Shown here: in pieces, positions 33,292 to 47,900 of the stretch | How positions within the stretch are numbered: the first letter of the stretch is position 1 | Layout of the letters: every line of letters starts with the position of its first letter | From: Paralithodes platypus | Taxonomy: Eukaryota; Arthropoda; Malacostraca; Decapoda; Lithodidae | Direction of reading: 5' to 3' | Length of the DNA stretch: 64,000 nucleotides | Assembly: GCA_032716605.1 (NCBI GenBank) | Contig: CM064480.1 | Coordinates: 24,868,969-24,932,968, forward strand | Translations under genes and position numbers: made by a program | The notes under the pieces: generated by a model | Seen by the model: only the letters and a program-made list of their open reading frames with translations | Database searches by the model: none | Told to the model about the DNA's origin: nothing

Positions 33292-36200
33292 ATTTATTAG
33301 TGGCCCCTCCATCATTGACGAACATGCCTATTACATAAGGCATCCTCTTCAAACACTAATCCGCCGTAGTTTGAATCTACCGCGCAGAGCATTTAAAAAC
33401 TGAGGAGCCTTCATCATGAGTGCACGCGACCTCACTCATGGCTTCAGTCATTATGAATTGGGTTCTCACTACGAAAAAACTTCGTAAAAAATAAAAACAA
33501 AAAGAAAATAAGAATAACTATCCAATAAGCTTTCCATCATATCGTGGATGTACTTGTGTGGATTTCTGACCAGACGCTGATCCAGGCGTCATTCCTCCTT
33601 CTTTGCTCTGCGCTCAGCCTGCCCGGACGTTCCTTTCAGGCTCCGCTGGTTCCGCATTCGTGGCGTCCCTAGTGAGTTTTTTCTCATTTGTTTACTCTGG
33701 GATGTATCGAGTAAGGTTAGGATAGGCGTAGCAGGAGTGTCCTGGGCTGGTTGCCCGCAGTGCAATGTATTTTGGGTCGTATGTATGGGGCATCTATTTC
33801 GGATGTACCCTCGTGGTCCTGTTGTGGACACGTGAACTTTTCACAGTTTGGTTTAGTTGGTGATGCAGGCGGCTTTCATTACGCGTTAATTATTGCTGCC
33901 TTTTATCCTTCTGATGAGGTAAGCTGCTGTATGTTTGCTGACGTTCCCAGCGTATTTTTCTTCACTTAGTGAAGTTTTTTCTGGGTCCGTGTCAGGCTTC
34001 CCGGGGTTGGGAAGTTTTCGCTTCGGTGGTGTGTTGGCGGTGGTTCCTGTTGTGATATTCCAGTGTGTGTTTATATTTCAACTATTTCTTGCCGTCTACC
34101 TAGGCCTAGCCAGCCGCTCGTAGCTTTGCCACATGTCTAGTGTTATTATTTATTTTATAAATATGCCCTACTGTGTCATGTGTATCCGGGTTTTAGTTGT
34201 GTATTGGCTAATTCCTCGGACTATATTTGTTTCCTGGTTTAGTTGTGTATTGGCTAATTCCACGGATTATGTTGTGACCTTGGTTAGTCGTGCGTGTCTC
34301 TCCTTGGGTCGTTTTGTTCAGATGGTGTCTGTTCAGGGTGGGGTTTGCCTTCCGGCGGGTTTTTCTCGGTTTCACCGTGAAAAAACCTGACCGATGAGCA
34401 GTGTTAGGCCACACGTGGTTGTTAACACTGGCTGGTTCCCCGGCGGGGGAGGTGTCTGTGGCTCTCCAGGACTGCGTATCTGTGGGTGCCTGGTTTCAGG
34501 CCTCCTTTATTTCCCGGCGGGATGGCTGTACCCATCCTTACATATATATTTAGTTATATATAAAGAAACGATGTTCGTGAGAACACTTGTTTTTTATAGG
34601 TTTTTCTACCTGGTTTAACAAACCACGGGGAAAACCTAGCTGTTGTTTAGGCGTTCCTCCCCGGCGATCTTTTACAAAGTAGTGGGGTCAGGAACTTGTG
34701 GGGTTAACTTTTAGACTTCTCACCCGGCGGGTACACCTTAGCAGGGTGGGATAAAACGACTTAGGTCTCTTATAGTTAACCAATCCATGTGAGTGATACT
34801 CTGTGTATCGCCGCCTTTACTCTTACGGCATTTGAAGGATCAGTGAGGTTTAACCAAATCGATTTCCACACCCGGCGGGTGTCCCTAAGTTTAGGAACTA
34901 AGGAATTTATAAACAAATTCAATTTCGATTAACCTTAATTGGGTGATACTTTCAGTATCGCCGCCTTCTATTTTTACGACGATCGTTTGGGACAATTCGT
35001 TAAAAAATCAGATCTCGTATTTTCCTGCCCTGGGCTATTCTACTAAAATATTTCAAGGGCCGGCGTCTTTATGAGGGGGGGCTTTGTTACAAAATTGAAT
35101 CTTGAGACAGTCACCACCTCCTACAGACTATAAGTGCCATACTGGACCATTATATCAGAGGGTATTCTTCATGTTCTTAGCTAAGAAGACTTGTTTAGCC
35201 TCTTTATACCCAGCCGCGTGGCGGGATGTGTTAGCTGTGTCTTTGCATCCCGTTACCCGGCGGGATATTAACACTTGTATGCGAACACTTGGGTTAACCT
35301 TATGAGCATTAATTCCTGGAAATTTTCTTTATTTTTCCAGAGCTGAGCTCCGGCGGACCAATACAGACCCGGCGGTAGTTCCTCTCACCAGTCTCTGTCA
35401 TGGCTAATGTCACCCCAGTTTTTGCCCTGTGCATTACCCCTACTTGCGCGGGTATCCCCATTTTTGCACATACCCTTTGCATAAGGTGTGTTAGATGTCT
35501 AGACCGTTCAAGGGGTCTCTGGGTTACAAGTAATTGTTCTTTTTGCTCCCAATTAACTAATAAAGTCCTGTGTGACAATGACAAGGACCGCGGCGGTAGC
35601 GTTGAGAGAGGTCAGACAACAAATGTCGGCCTACACTACCATTGTCGCACATAAGTCACTTCAATGTGACAACGTCCCACTTTGGGATAAGTTGCTGTCA
35701 GAGCACCCTCCCCCTAAACGTACCTCTAGAGTAAGGGGTTTTAAGCCGACAGAGACTAGCCAGGATTCTGTATCGTCTGTGGAGACGTTTTAAACGCCCG
35801 AGAGAGCCTACTCCCCCGGCAGCCACCTCCTCGTCGCAGGCGAGATCGAGGTCAAGGTCTCCCCTCAGACAACGGTCTTCAAGTCGGGCCTCTTCCCCGG
35901 CTAGTAAGAAGTGCAAGACTGAAGCTTCCCCCAGGGACCATGGTGGTGATCCGTCCAAACCTAGGTCCAGTTCGCGGTCACACCGTAGCCATAAATCCTC
36001 CAAAAAGGATTCCCATAAGAAGTCCTCTCGACATTCTTCTAAGTCTAGTGCATCTCATCGTACCTCTACACCTGACAATGTTTCTGTTACAGCCTCAGAG
36101 TATAGTGAAGCGCCTGTCCCTAAACAAGATTTACCTATTGATATTTTAACCCTAGAAATGGAGAGTTCAGGATATTCAATAATTGAGAATGTTTCAGACT

Positions 36201-39200
36201 CTCAAGAGAGTGTAGGCCAGAGCCTAGGTGTTTGGCGTTTTGCTCAGCCAGGGTCTGTCCATCCACGTCCGACTCATACGAGTCACACAGTAGCCGAGGT
36301 CCACAGGGACGCGGCGGCCCCATCCTCTATCCCTGATTTATCTTGGAAACAAGGTGCCCCTGCCTCGGCGGGGTCTTCTCAGGAGGATCGGGAGGGACAA
36401 GATGAAGTGTCATTAATTTCAGATAGGGAAGGACAAGGGTCAGGCTCAGGCCTGGACGCCGCCCATGATAATACTAATTCACCTGAAAGTTCTGCACCTA
36501 ACCAGTTTGTTACAGCACAAGAAATTGATGGGTTACTTACTCATGCTCTATCAAAATTCTTTAATCAACAACGAGAAAACCCCACAATGGACTTGGGGGC
36601 TCCCTTGACAGGTTCTGCGGTACGGCCTCTGATAACGTCAATCGATTTATCTAAGATTCCTAACCCTCCTACTTTGTCACCGGCAGGGAGCTCTAAGCCA
36701 GCTACGGCGGCATTCACTACGTCAAATGTCAGGGTCATTACGGATGTTAATCCACCCCCTCTAGACAAAGCGCCTCTTAGAAAGGTAGCTATGCCCCTGC
36801 TTTATGGGCCAGACGAGTCATGGGTCCCTTTGAACCCCTCTAAGCCAGAGCTTGCCCAGCCTACCTTGTCAGGGGAACTCCCGGTACCAAGTGAGTGGTT
36901 TATCCAGGGAAATAAGTCTAAGAAATTAAGGGCATTGGATGCCTTGGGTAAGGTTTTGGATGTAAATATCAAGGCTATACCTAGTTATTATTATCAGGAT
37001 TATTTTGTTTATGCATCTAAGCCTGCTTTACCCCCTGCCTCAGCTTCAAAACTTTTTTCAGACTGGTCTAAGCTGGATGGGTTTAATGATATTAAGGCTC
37101 TGTTGGCTATTACTCCTGAACTAGATTTACAGACCGTCACAGACGAGACAGCTAATCCAGTGTTGAAGGTGGGACAGTTAGGACCAGGACCTTGGGTGGA
37201 TTGGGAGGTAGAGGCTCAGAACTTTGCAACCACTTTCACTTCTAAATCTTCCCACCAGATCCCTCAGGATACACATTCATGGTTCTCAATGCCGGTAGGT
37301 TCTGCCGGCGGAGTTCCGTCAGCTTTATTTTCCTTTTTAGCTGCCCCTAAGATTAATCTTTGTGAACTAAAGGAACCATTCATTACCCCTACCCCTTCTC
37401 ACCTAGACAGAGAATTTAGGCTTAGGGGAAAAGCTTTCCGCCTGTTTTCACAGTACATAGTTTCTCAACAGGTGGCTAAGTCTTTACTCAGGTCTACTCA
37501 GGCAATCGCAGACGCGGATGCTCGAAGATCAGTTGAATTATCCCGGCGTCTGATTCTTCAGTCGTCAATTCAATCCTTAGGTGACATACGCACAGCCTTA
37601 CTTGAGGCGGTGCGAGCACGACAGGATCTTAGAATGTCATTAGTTCGCAAGCTGCCTGATCGCATTGCTAACCAGGTGGTTATGTCCCCAGTACTTACAC
37701 CTTCTTTAATGTCCCCTGATGTATGGCGAACAGTGTTTAACATGGCACAGGCCGTGAAGCACAGTCCCGCACAGGCTAAGAAACCCGCATTTAACTTCCC
37801 CAAACCTAAGCCTCCTACTAAAGCTCAGCCAGGGGGTTCTAAGCCGTTTCTTCCGCCTAAGTCCTCCCAATCCCCCCTGGGTCAGTTCAGGCATAGACAG
37901 AGAGGGTTTTCAGGACAGAGGGGACGCGGCCAGTATAAGCCGGGTCAGGGCCAGTCTTCGGCCCACACCAGCCAGCCGGCGAAGCGGCCAACACCACCAA
38001 AACCACCATCAAAAAACTAAAGTCTTTCTCACTCCCAGTGCCTACCTTAGAGCCGGAGGAACCGAGGGAAGTACAGCCGGCGAACCCTTGTCTGCTAACT
38101 GGGTCGTTCCGAACGTGTCACCAAGCATGGCCGTTAAAAACATGGGGCCGGATGGTGGCACGCAAAGGCATCACTTGGCAGTGGCTCCGGCGACCTCGCT
38201 TACGTCAGCCGACAACGGCAAATTGTGTTTCATTAGAGGTGGAGCTGCTGGTCCAGGAGATGATTGCCAAGAATGTCATCATCCCGGTACCCCCAGATTA
38301 CCCTGTATTCACGTCAAAACTGTTTTTGGTTCCCAAACGGGACAGTGTTCAGATGAGGCCGGTCGTAGACCTGTCGTATCTGAATCTTCACATTTACGAG
38401 TCTTTCAGAATGTTAACAGTTCATCAAATCAGGCTAACACTTCCGCCGGGTGGCTGGATGTGTTCCCTAGACCTGACAGACGCCTATTGGCACGTGTCGG
38501 TCAACAAAAGATTTCAAAGGTTTCTGGCCTTGAGGATCAGGCACCAAAATTTTGTTTTTCAAAGGATGCCGTTCGGTTTGAACCTAGCACCTCGATTATT
38601 CACAAAATTAGTCAGGCAAGCCCTGATGCCATTGTTAAAACAGGGAATCAGAGTGTTGTGGTATCTAGACGACTGGCTGGTGGTGGCAGAGACACAACAA
38701 TTATGCATAAAACATGTCAATATCATTTTAAATCATGTCAAAACTCTAGGCTTCAAGGTAAATCTGGTAAAGTCAAACCTTGTTCCCTCAAGAGTAATTC
38801 AGTGGATAGGGCTGGTCTGGGACACCGCCGCTCTCACTCTGAGTCAGAGTGTGGACAATCGCAACAGGTTTCGCAGGAAACTGTTCAGGTTTCTTCACAG
38901 TCTGACTACGACACGAAGAGTCTGGGAGTCTCTGGTCGGCTCTCTCAACTGGATTCAGCTAACTGTCAAGTTGGGCCGGTTGAAAGTAAAACGATTAATA
39001 TTGGAGGGCAACAAATATTTCCCACTCTTACCGGCGGGAAAATTATGGCCCATACCAAAATTAATCCACACCTTACTAGCGGTCTGGGCGAAGAGGGAAA
39101 CATTGCACTCAATCATGTCATGGACCTCTCCTCCTCCAACGGTATGGGTAGACACGGATGCGTCAGGCACCATAGGGTGGGGATTTCAGTCAAATCAGGG

Positions 39201-41987
39201 GCACCAGGGTCAGGGACTTTGGTCCCACTTAGAAATCGCTCACATAAATGTCAAAGAGTTACTAGTCCCATTGTATTTCCTTCAGGCTCACGGCTCGGCG
39301 TTACGGGGCAAGTCAGTGGCCTTCAGAATGGACAATCTGAATGCAGTTCACTGTATTCAGAAACAAGGGTCAACGAGGTCAAGGAAGTTGCTACTCGTGT
39401 CGGAAGAGATTTTTGTCCTAGCCACCAGTCTAGATATTTATCTTCACGCATCTTATCTCCCAGGCGTAGCGAACGTCTGGGCAGACGCTCTGTCCCGGAG
39501 ACAGAGCACGACAGTAGAATGGGAGCTCAAGCAACCCATTTTCGACCTAATGATTGCGGAGCTCTCCCATCCACAAGTGGATCTTTTTGCGTCCGAGGAG
39601 ACTCACAAGCTCCCTCTATACCTCACCCGCCGGACGATAACGCCGGCAGGGGGGCCAGACGCCCTAGTGACAGACTGGAACAGATGGAGCTCCATCTATC
39701 TGTTTCCACCGCCAGATGCGTCACTAATGTGCCACGTAGTGAACAAACTACGAGTTTATCGAGGCTTAGTCTCGCTAATCGCGCCCCTGTGGCCGGCGCA
39801 GGTGTGGTGCCAGCAGTTAATAATGTGGTGCCCGGACCCGGTATCGCTCCCGGTCAGGTACTTCCACTTAGACACGATTGGCAACCTAGAGACCTCGCTG
39901 ACTTTTGCATTATGGACATTCAGGAGGCCAAGTGGCTAGCACCATACGGTAGGGATGTGACCAATAAATTGCTCAATCAATATACTCAGTCTACTAAGCG
40001 ACAATATCAATCTCATTGGAAAGCTTTTACTTCTTGGATTGTTAGAACGGAACAAACTGTACCCTCAGTGGCATTGGTTTTTAATTACTTGAACTATCTG
40101 TTTGAGCAGAAACGTTTATCTGTGGTTACTCTGAAGAATCACTTAACTGCGATTAGAGTGCCCTTTTTCGACCTTACAGGTCTATCCATACCGGTGGCGG
40201 AGGAAACAGGGATTATGAGAGCGTGTTTTAAACTCCGCCCACCTCCCCGTCAGCTCATGCCTACTTGGTCTCTGGACAAAGCTTTGTCTTTACTTCATTC
40301 TCGTCTGTATCAAAATACTGCAGACTTTGCTTTAATCTTAAAGAAAGCAGTTTTCCTTTTGGCTTTGGCCACCGGAAACAGAGTGTCTGAGCTGGCGGCG
40401 ATGAGCAACACACCTAATTGTCTTAGGTTTGGTAGACTTAATGATTCCATTTCCATTGCACCCTCCCCGGCGTTTGTAGCCAAGAATGAGCATAGTGCAC
40501 ACGTGTTTTCTGAATTCACGGTGCCGGCGTTAAAAAGGGGAAAGGTGCATCATAATTTATGTCCAGTGCAAGCTCTAACCAAATATTTAAGAATAGCTCC
40601 TCATAACCCCCAAGGTGCTTTATGGGTAGCGAGTACGGGTAAACGCTTACTTAAACGGCGATTAGCCTCTCTTCTGGTAGAAGTCATTAAAGAGAGTAAT
40701 CCCGGCGTTGTGGGTAGGGCCCACGATTTACGCAAGTGGGCGGCCTCTTTACGTTTCCTGAAAAACTTTTCAGTTGAAGATATTGCGTCCACACAGTTGT
40801 GGGCGTCTAATCATACGTTTCTCTCTAGATACTTGTCAGTTGCTCTAGACAAACCTTCCTTACCATGTATAGCTTTAAGGCAGAGGGTCTAGGTGGCCCT
40901 GTAGTCACTTATGTTTATTTTCAAGGAAAGGGGGGGGGGGGGGTGCAGTCAGTTGACATAGGACACCCTAGACCCCGCCGGAGTATGAGAACTGTGATAC
41001 AATTTAAGGTGGAAATGTGATATGAAAATTTCTCTGAGAGAATTTGTGCTAGTACAAAGTTTAGTACAAAACAACAGTGTTGTTATAGTAGTTTTAGCTG
41101 CGAAAGCAATGTAACATTAGTTCAATGGAGTTCATTAGCAATTGATCTCCACATGTATTTTGGGGTTTATGATGTGCACATATAAACTTATAACTTATTA
41201 TTTGTCACCACTCGTTGAGTGGGGTGCCTTTTGTAACTACAGATCTGTGTTCAGAATCTTCAGGGTTACCTATTTTTGTCAGGCAGGCTTCTTTGAAGCA
41301 CGCACCTGCCTGAACCCCCTTTTTCTTGTATATTTCCGGCGTACGCCGTATTAAATACATTTTTCAAAAGTAAGAATACTATGTGGTTGTTTTTATTATC
41401 TGCTTTTCTAGAGTTATGATATGATTACGAATGTCCCCCTCCAGTCTTAGATATCAGGCATGTTCGTCAATGATGGAGGGGCCACTAATAAATTATAGGT
41501 TTGACTCCTGTAAGGAGATTAGGAAAACCTAATATTTAGTAGTGGCCCCGTAATCATTGACGACTGGGGCCCTCCCGACCGTCCCCTTCCCATTCGTTGA
41601 TGTATTAAGGATTTTGGTTTACTTGATATGTCAGTGAAGGAGGAATGACGCCTGGATCAGCGTCTGGTCAGAAATCCACACAAGTACATCCACGATATGA
41701 TGGAAAGCTTATTGGATAGTTATTCTTATTTTGTTTTTGTTTTTATTTTTTACGAAGTTTTTTCGTAGTGAGAACCCAATTCATAATGACTGAAGCCATG
41801 AGTGAGGTCGCGTGCGCTCATGATGAAGGCTCCTCAGTTTTTAAATGCTCTGCGCGGTAGATTCAAACTACGGCGGATTAGTGTTTGAAGAGGATGCCTT
41901 ATGTAATAGGCATGTTCGTCAATGATTACGGGGCCACTACTAAATATTAGGTTTTCCTAATCTCCTTACAGGAGTCAAACCTATAAT
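33292..41987 (+). mobile_element. DIRS-2: well-preserved DIRS-type tyrosine-recombinase retrotransposon (8.7 kb)
   Basis: Complete architecture: left ITR, structured leader, gag, RT/RNase H, YR, poly-G tract, 3' UTR, ICR and right ITR with extension. It inserted in the LINE-X RT codons for VECVY/IDMKNAFDRV. Excising it at the AT core (33292-33293 and 41986-41987) restores the frame with no target duplication. All three main ORFs are open, and catalytic motifs for RT and YR are present. DIRS elements replicate through a circular DNA joined by the ICR and integrate by the YR rather than by an integrase; that model is from family knowledge. Confidence 0.92.
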
Positions 41988-44900
41988 ATTGACATGAAGA
42001 ATGCTTTTGACAGAGTATCGCATAGCAGGCTGAAGTGGAAACTAAAAGAGTATGGAGGGATTCAGGGTAGATTGTTAAATTGGATGGAGGACTATCTTTC
42101 AGGGAGACAGATGAGGACTACTATCAAGAGATAAATTTTCTACGTGGAAAGACGTCACAAGTGGAGTTCCGCAGGGAGCGGTGCTGGCTCCCATGTTTCT
42201 AATATACATTAACAACATGCCAAAGGATATAAAAGCATATATGAATATGTTCACAGATGATGCCAAGATCATGAAGCGTATAGAGGATGAAAACAGTGGA
42301 GGGGAATTACAGAGGGATTTGGATAGGATAGATCAATGGAGCAAGAAGTGGAAAATGGAATTCAACACAAATAAATGTCATGTAGTGGAAATGGCAGTAA
42401 GTAAAAGAAGGCCTCATATGGAATATAAGTTAGGAGAAAATACTATTAACCCATCAGAGAAAGAAAAGGACTTAGGGATAACTGTTAGGGGTGATCTTTC
42501 ACCTGATAATCATATTAATAAGATAGTGGGAGAAACATATGGACTGTTAAACAGACTAAAAATAGCCTTTAACTATATAAACGAAGAGATGCTGGAGAAA
42601 ATAATAATTTGCTTTCTGTCGCTGAGCCAATTTTCTATCCATTTCAACACACCGTCTTGTATTCCATGCGCTTTTAGTTTTAGCAGTAAACATTTGTGGG
42701 GAACTTTGTCAAAGGCCTTTTGAAAATCAAGGTATATAATATCTACAGCTTTACTCTCATCGTAGAGGTTGAGGATATCGTGGAAGAAGTCTAAGAGGTT
42801 TGTTAAACAGGAACGTTTTTTACGAAAGCCGTGTTGAGTATCTTTAAGTATGTTATTTTCTTCTAAGTGATTTACGAGTCTGTCTCGTATGACCGTTTCT
42901 AGCATTTTACATACAACTGAGGTTAAGCTAATTGGACGATAGTTACTGGGTAGGGATTTGCTGCCTTTTTTGAATATCGGTGTTACGTTGGCTAGCTTCC
43001 ACTGATCGGGCATAGTTCCAGACTGCAAGGATTTATTGAATAGTAATGTCAGTGGTTTGGAGAGCTCATCCTTAGCTTCCTTTAGAACTCTAGGCGAGAT
43101 TGTATCAGGTCCTGCGTTTTATTTTACCTTGAGTTTATCTAAACAATTCAATACTTCTCTCTCTGTAACGGTGATATTGCTTAGAACATCTGAATTATCA
43201 ATCTAAATCGGCGATGGTGTAGGGATATCACTGAGGTCTTCTGTTGTAAAAACTGATGCAAAGAAGGTATTGAGGGCATTACTCATTTGTACTTCGTCTT
43301 TGGTGTATTCTCAATTTTCATCGACTAACGGTCCAACAGTTGAAGTAACTACTTTTTTCTTTCTGATATAACTATAGAATTCTTTCGGGTTTGTTTTACT
43401 TTGATTCGCAATATGTAACTCTAAGGTCTTTTTACTTTGCTTAATTAACTTTTTGGCTTTGCGTCGTAGCTCTACAAATTTCAGCCGTTCTTCGTCATTT
43501 TGAGAGGATTTTAATCTATCATTAGCAAATTTTTTAGCAAGCAGGCAGTTTGAAATATCTTTATTCCACCATTTGGGCTTATTATTATGGCCTGGACGCC
43601 GTATTTTCGATGGTATGCAGTCTTGCACTGCTTTTAGGTAAGTGGCTTCGAATAACTTCCAAGATGTATTTATGTCGTTATTGTGAATTAAAAAGCTCCA
43701 GTCAGTTTCTTTAAACATAGCTCTAAGTTATGGAAGTTTGCTTTCTTGAAATTAAGGACTTTTTCGATGCTACTATTTGGTTCGTTACTAGTAAACTTTA
43801 AAGTGAAAGTTATCGTACGATGGTCGCTGTTACTGAATTCATCACCAACATTCAAATTCTCTATTAATTCTTCTTTTGTTGCAAGTACAATGTCAAGAAC
43901 GTTATTACCACGGGTCGGCGTTCGAACAAATTGATAAAGCGAACTCTCTTGCAAGTTCGTATACAAGTCATGTCCGGAGTGTGAAGTAAGAGTATCGCCC
44001 CACTTGGTCACAGGTAAATTAAAGTCGCCAAAAATTACGGTATCTTGTGAGTTACTTACATCTGCAATTTGTTCGTAAATTTCTCGGTCAGTTTGCACTG
44101 ATTGAGCTGGAGGTCTGTATATTAATGCAAGTATTATTTTTGTACCTTTATTATTCTTTATTAGCACAAAAGATGCGTCGACGTTCACAATTTGAGGTTT
44201 GACAAGAGGGTAGGGTTAAGACTTTCTTTGATATAAAGTAAAACGCCACCTCCATTTCGATTTATTCGGCTTTTCTCAAACATTACATAACGGGAAGTGA
44301 ATACTCTGCTAAAAAGTCTCTATTTGTTAGTAGTCTTGGCAAATCCAACGTCAAGGCTATTAACCTAATTGCAATGACGACTTGTCTATTTTGACTGCTA
44401 TGTCGTCATTCCAACCGCGGTTAAAAAGAAAACGTCTAGAGTCTACTCCTTATCTTGCTCTAGGAGACGTTGTACATTAACCAAAACTACCACCGAAGGT
44501 GAAAAAAGCATAGAAGAGAAGAAAAAGGGGTTTACCTTAGTTACCGCTTAACCTCTCACCACGGAAGGGCTCTTGAACGCCCATAAAAAAGCATATAACA
44601 GGTACCCGGAAGGGCTCTTGAACGCCCAGTGGTTGAAAGCCTGTGAGCTTCTTGTGCGAGGCGTCGGTCCGACGCATGTAAACAACAGCCGGCTGGACCG
44701 ACGCCCCGCATCTCCGGCCACAAGAAGGAGAGCGTCGCTTGTTCGTGTGTGCCTGTATGTTGTTGTTAAGTATCGAAAAGTAGTGTAAAGTGGCTGTTTT
44801 TGCCATAAAGTTATCTCCAATGAAATCATCACACAAATCAACCAGTTGACTTAGAGAGCTCTACTTAACGCCATTCTACAGGTAAATAACACAGCTACGC

Positions 44901-47900
44901 TTGGGGATGCGTGGGAATGCGGGAAGCAGTCAGATTAACAAATATACGGCAGGGCGGGTGCCCAACCCCGAAAGGGGTTGAAATAGGGGAGCTATCCCCC
45001 CGCCAAAGGCGGCTTTCTAGGGCCTTTCCTAGCTGATGCTGAGAGGATTGGGTTCTAGTCATATGGTGATGGGCTGGTCTATCAGAGTGAGAACTGAGCG
45101 ATCTCTGCCATACCCATAGCTTACTCCGACTGTTCCTTTTACTTATGTATTTCCTAGATCTCAAGTGACGGCATCTTTTCCGTGGATTGACCTCCCAATC
45201 TACCAAGATTGGAAGCCAAAGCGTCACATTTTTCCTTTGCCCCTCAACTTTCTCTTCATAATTGCTGAGGGGCACAGGGCCCTGGGTGGGACTTTGGTTT
45301 CCCGGGCGTTTCCGCACCCTCCTCAGCTCCCCGCCATGGAGTGGCTTCGGTCACCCAGGCTTTATTGTGGTAGGCAGAGAGGGTTCTGTGGGGGCGCTCA
45401 GTTATGGCCTTGGCCTTGCTCGGGGCCTTGGGGCTGTTCGGCCAGGCAGCTTGGGGAACAACAACAACAACAACAAATATACGGCAGCCTAGCCTAGACG
45501 TTTTTCGGCCAAAACACCCGGGTTTCGGGGAATATATATATAATACATAGCCGGGGCTGGAAGGTTAAGGCCCATCCCGTGTTCCGTCATGTGCAGATCC
45601 CTGTCGAACGTGCGCATGAGCGACCCTCTCTTGTCATAATTTTTTCACGCGCTCCATTGAATGAAGTCGCTTTTGTTGTGCTCCTTTAATTCACCCTGTT
45701 TAGGTTAGTTTCGGCTTATCTGGCCTTCTTTTTTGTTAGACAGATGTTACGTGATCTAGGGCACACGTAAATGGGCTCCTAAGTGTGTATAATGGAGACG
45801 CGTGTGGAAATAGCCTACCGAAGGTACGGGGGCGCCTGGCGTTCCTCGTATATGTTTTTCATTCTTTCTCTTTTCATATTCTTTTTTCCTGTTAGTCTGG
45901 GCATAGTTTAGCTTTTAGCTTCATTTAGCCTAGCTCGTTTTCTCATTCAGGAATTGCTATGCCCCTATGAGTTTTCATTTTTTCATAGCCTAGGTGTACC
46001 GTTGGTAAACAATCTGAGATTTCGTTGGTGGCGGTGCTGTTTGTAGAGTTTATGTCGGCCGCATTATTAGCGTTATTCCCGAGCCCCCCCTTTCGAGTCC
46101 TTCACTGTGTCTCAAGGGCCTGGGCGACAGGCGGTTCGTGATACTCCAGGGGTACCACCAGGGTTTTTCGCCCCTGACACATTCTCTGCTCACGGCTAGG
46201 CCACCCTTTTTCTCACCAGTTTCATTTACTGGTTTTTGTTTTCTCTTCCTGTTTCACCTCCATCCTTTCATAGTCTTTTGCCCAATCCAGGGGTACCCCA
46301 CGGGGGCCCCTGTTTGTGCAAAACCACCCTCCCTGCCACTTCTCCTCATGGGCTTTGCTCTATCTCTGTGGGTTGGGTGGTTCCTGGGGGATGTGCCTCC
46401 TCTCCCCTGGTGTGTCTTCCTTGCCTCTCCCTTTACCGGTTGAGTCAGGATAAATTCAAGGAAGACACTGCTCAGCTTGATGGCCATCATTGCTTGGAGT
46501 TCATAAGGAGATGACGCATTTTTTGTGGCCTTTTTTGGTTTTCCCTAGACACTCCTCTCGCTTTTTTCGGCGCCGGACCATCTCGGCCGGTCCCGCAAAT
46601 TTGCGGGAGCTCGATTCGGTCCTCTGGGACGTTTCGGCTCCCCGCAAATTTGCGGAGATCGTTGGGGGGTCCCGCAAAATTGCGGGAGGGTGGTGTCGGT
46701 ACGGTTATGCCTCCATTGGCCCGCAAATTTGCGGTAATACAGTAAAAGTCCGTTAATCCGACGACCGATGATTCGAATCTCCCAATAGACCGAATTTTTC
46801 AATTTGAGGCCAAATCCGAATTCACCCGATGGTCCGAATTTCAAGAAGTCCCAAAGTCCCCTTCTTGAGGCATTAGTCCACTCAAATGACACATAATGGA
46901 GCACACACATATCATATGTTCATGAATTCACTTTAAAAGTTTACCATTGTCATTGTAGCCTATTACCTACTTCAAAACATTCAGATTAATGGTCAAAGGA
47001 AGCTACTGATATAAACATAAACACCTTCTTCTTCTTCTTCTTCCACATCGTCTGCTAGAGAGTTTGTTTTACTCTTGAACGCATCCTTGGGACGCTCCGA
47101 TGCGCTACTGGCTTGAACCGCATTTTCTGCAAGCGCATTCAGTCTTGAGCTTGAAAACGCACCTTTGGACGTATTAGTCTTGAGCTTGAAAACGCACCTT
47201 TGGACGTTCCGATACGCTACTATTTATAGTTCAGTGATCGGAGCGTCCCAAGGGTGCTTTCAAGACAACAAGACAAGGGTGCTTTCAATACAATATAATA
47301 TAACAGAGCACGTCACAAAATGAAAATCACAAAATGAAAATTACAAGAACCTCTCAGGGAAGTGCCGTTGTTAAGGCATTACTTCCCGAACCACATCTGA
47401 TTCTGATCTTCAAGAGCAAGACAAACTCGCTAGTAGACGGAAGAAGAAGAAGACGTTTATATCAGCAGATTCCTTTGATCATTAATCTGAATGTTTTGAA
47501 GTAGGTAATAGGCTACAATGACAATGGTAAACTTTTGAAGTGATTTCATGAACATATGATATGTGTGTGTGCACCATTGTGTCATTTGGGTGGCCTAATG
47601 CCTCAATGTTTTCGTCATACACAGGTTCATAGGGGTAAAGTCCGATAATCCGAAAAATCCACTAATCCGAACGAGGGCCGGTCCGCTGCCCTTCGGATTA
47701 ACGGAAGTTTACTGTAGTTGGCTTTCACTATTGACCTTTTTGATGTCATCTTGTTGCCTGATACTATATTGGTGTATGCACTTTACTGGTGTTATAGGCC
47801 CTGCATGTAAGATGTTGAGTGGTGGTTAACACTTTCTCCATCTTTGCAGGTTCTGCTAGTGCTCTTCCGCCTCGGCCGCCCTCCTCAGCTACCTCTGTGC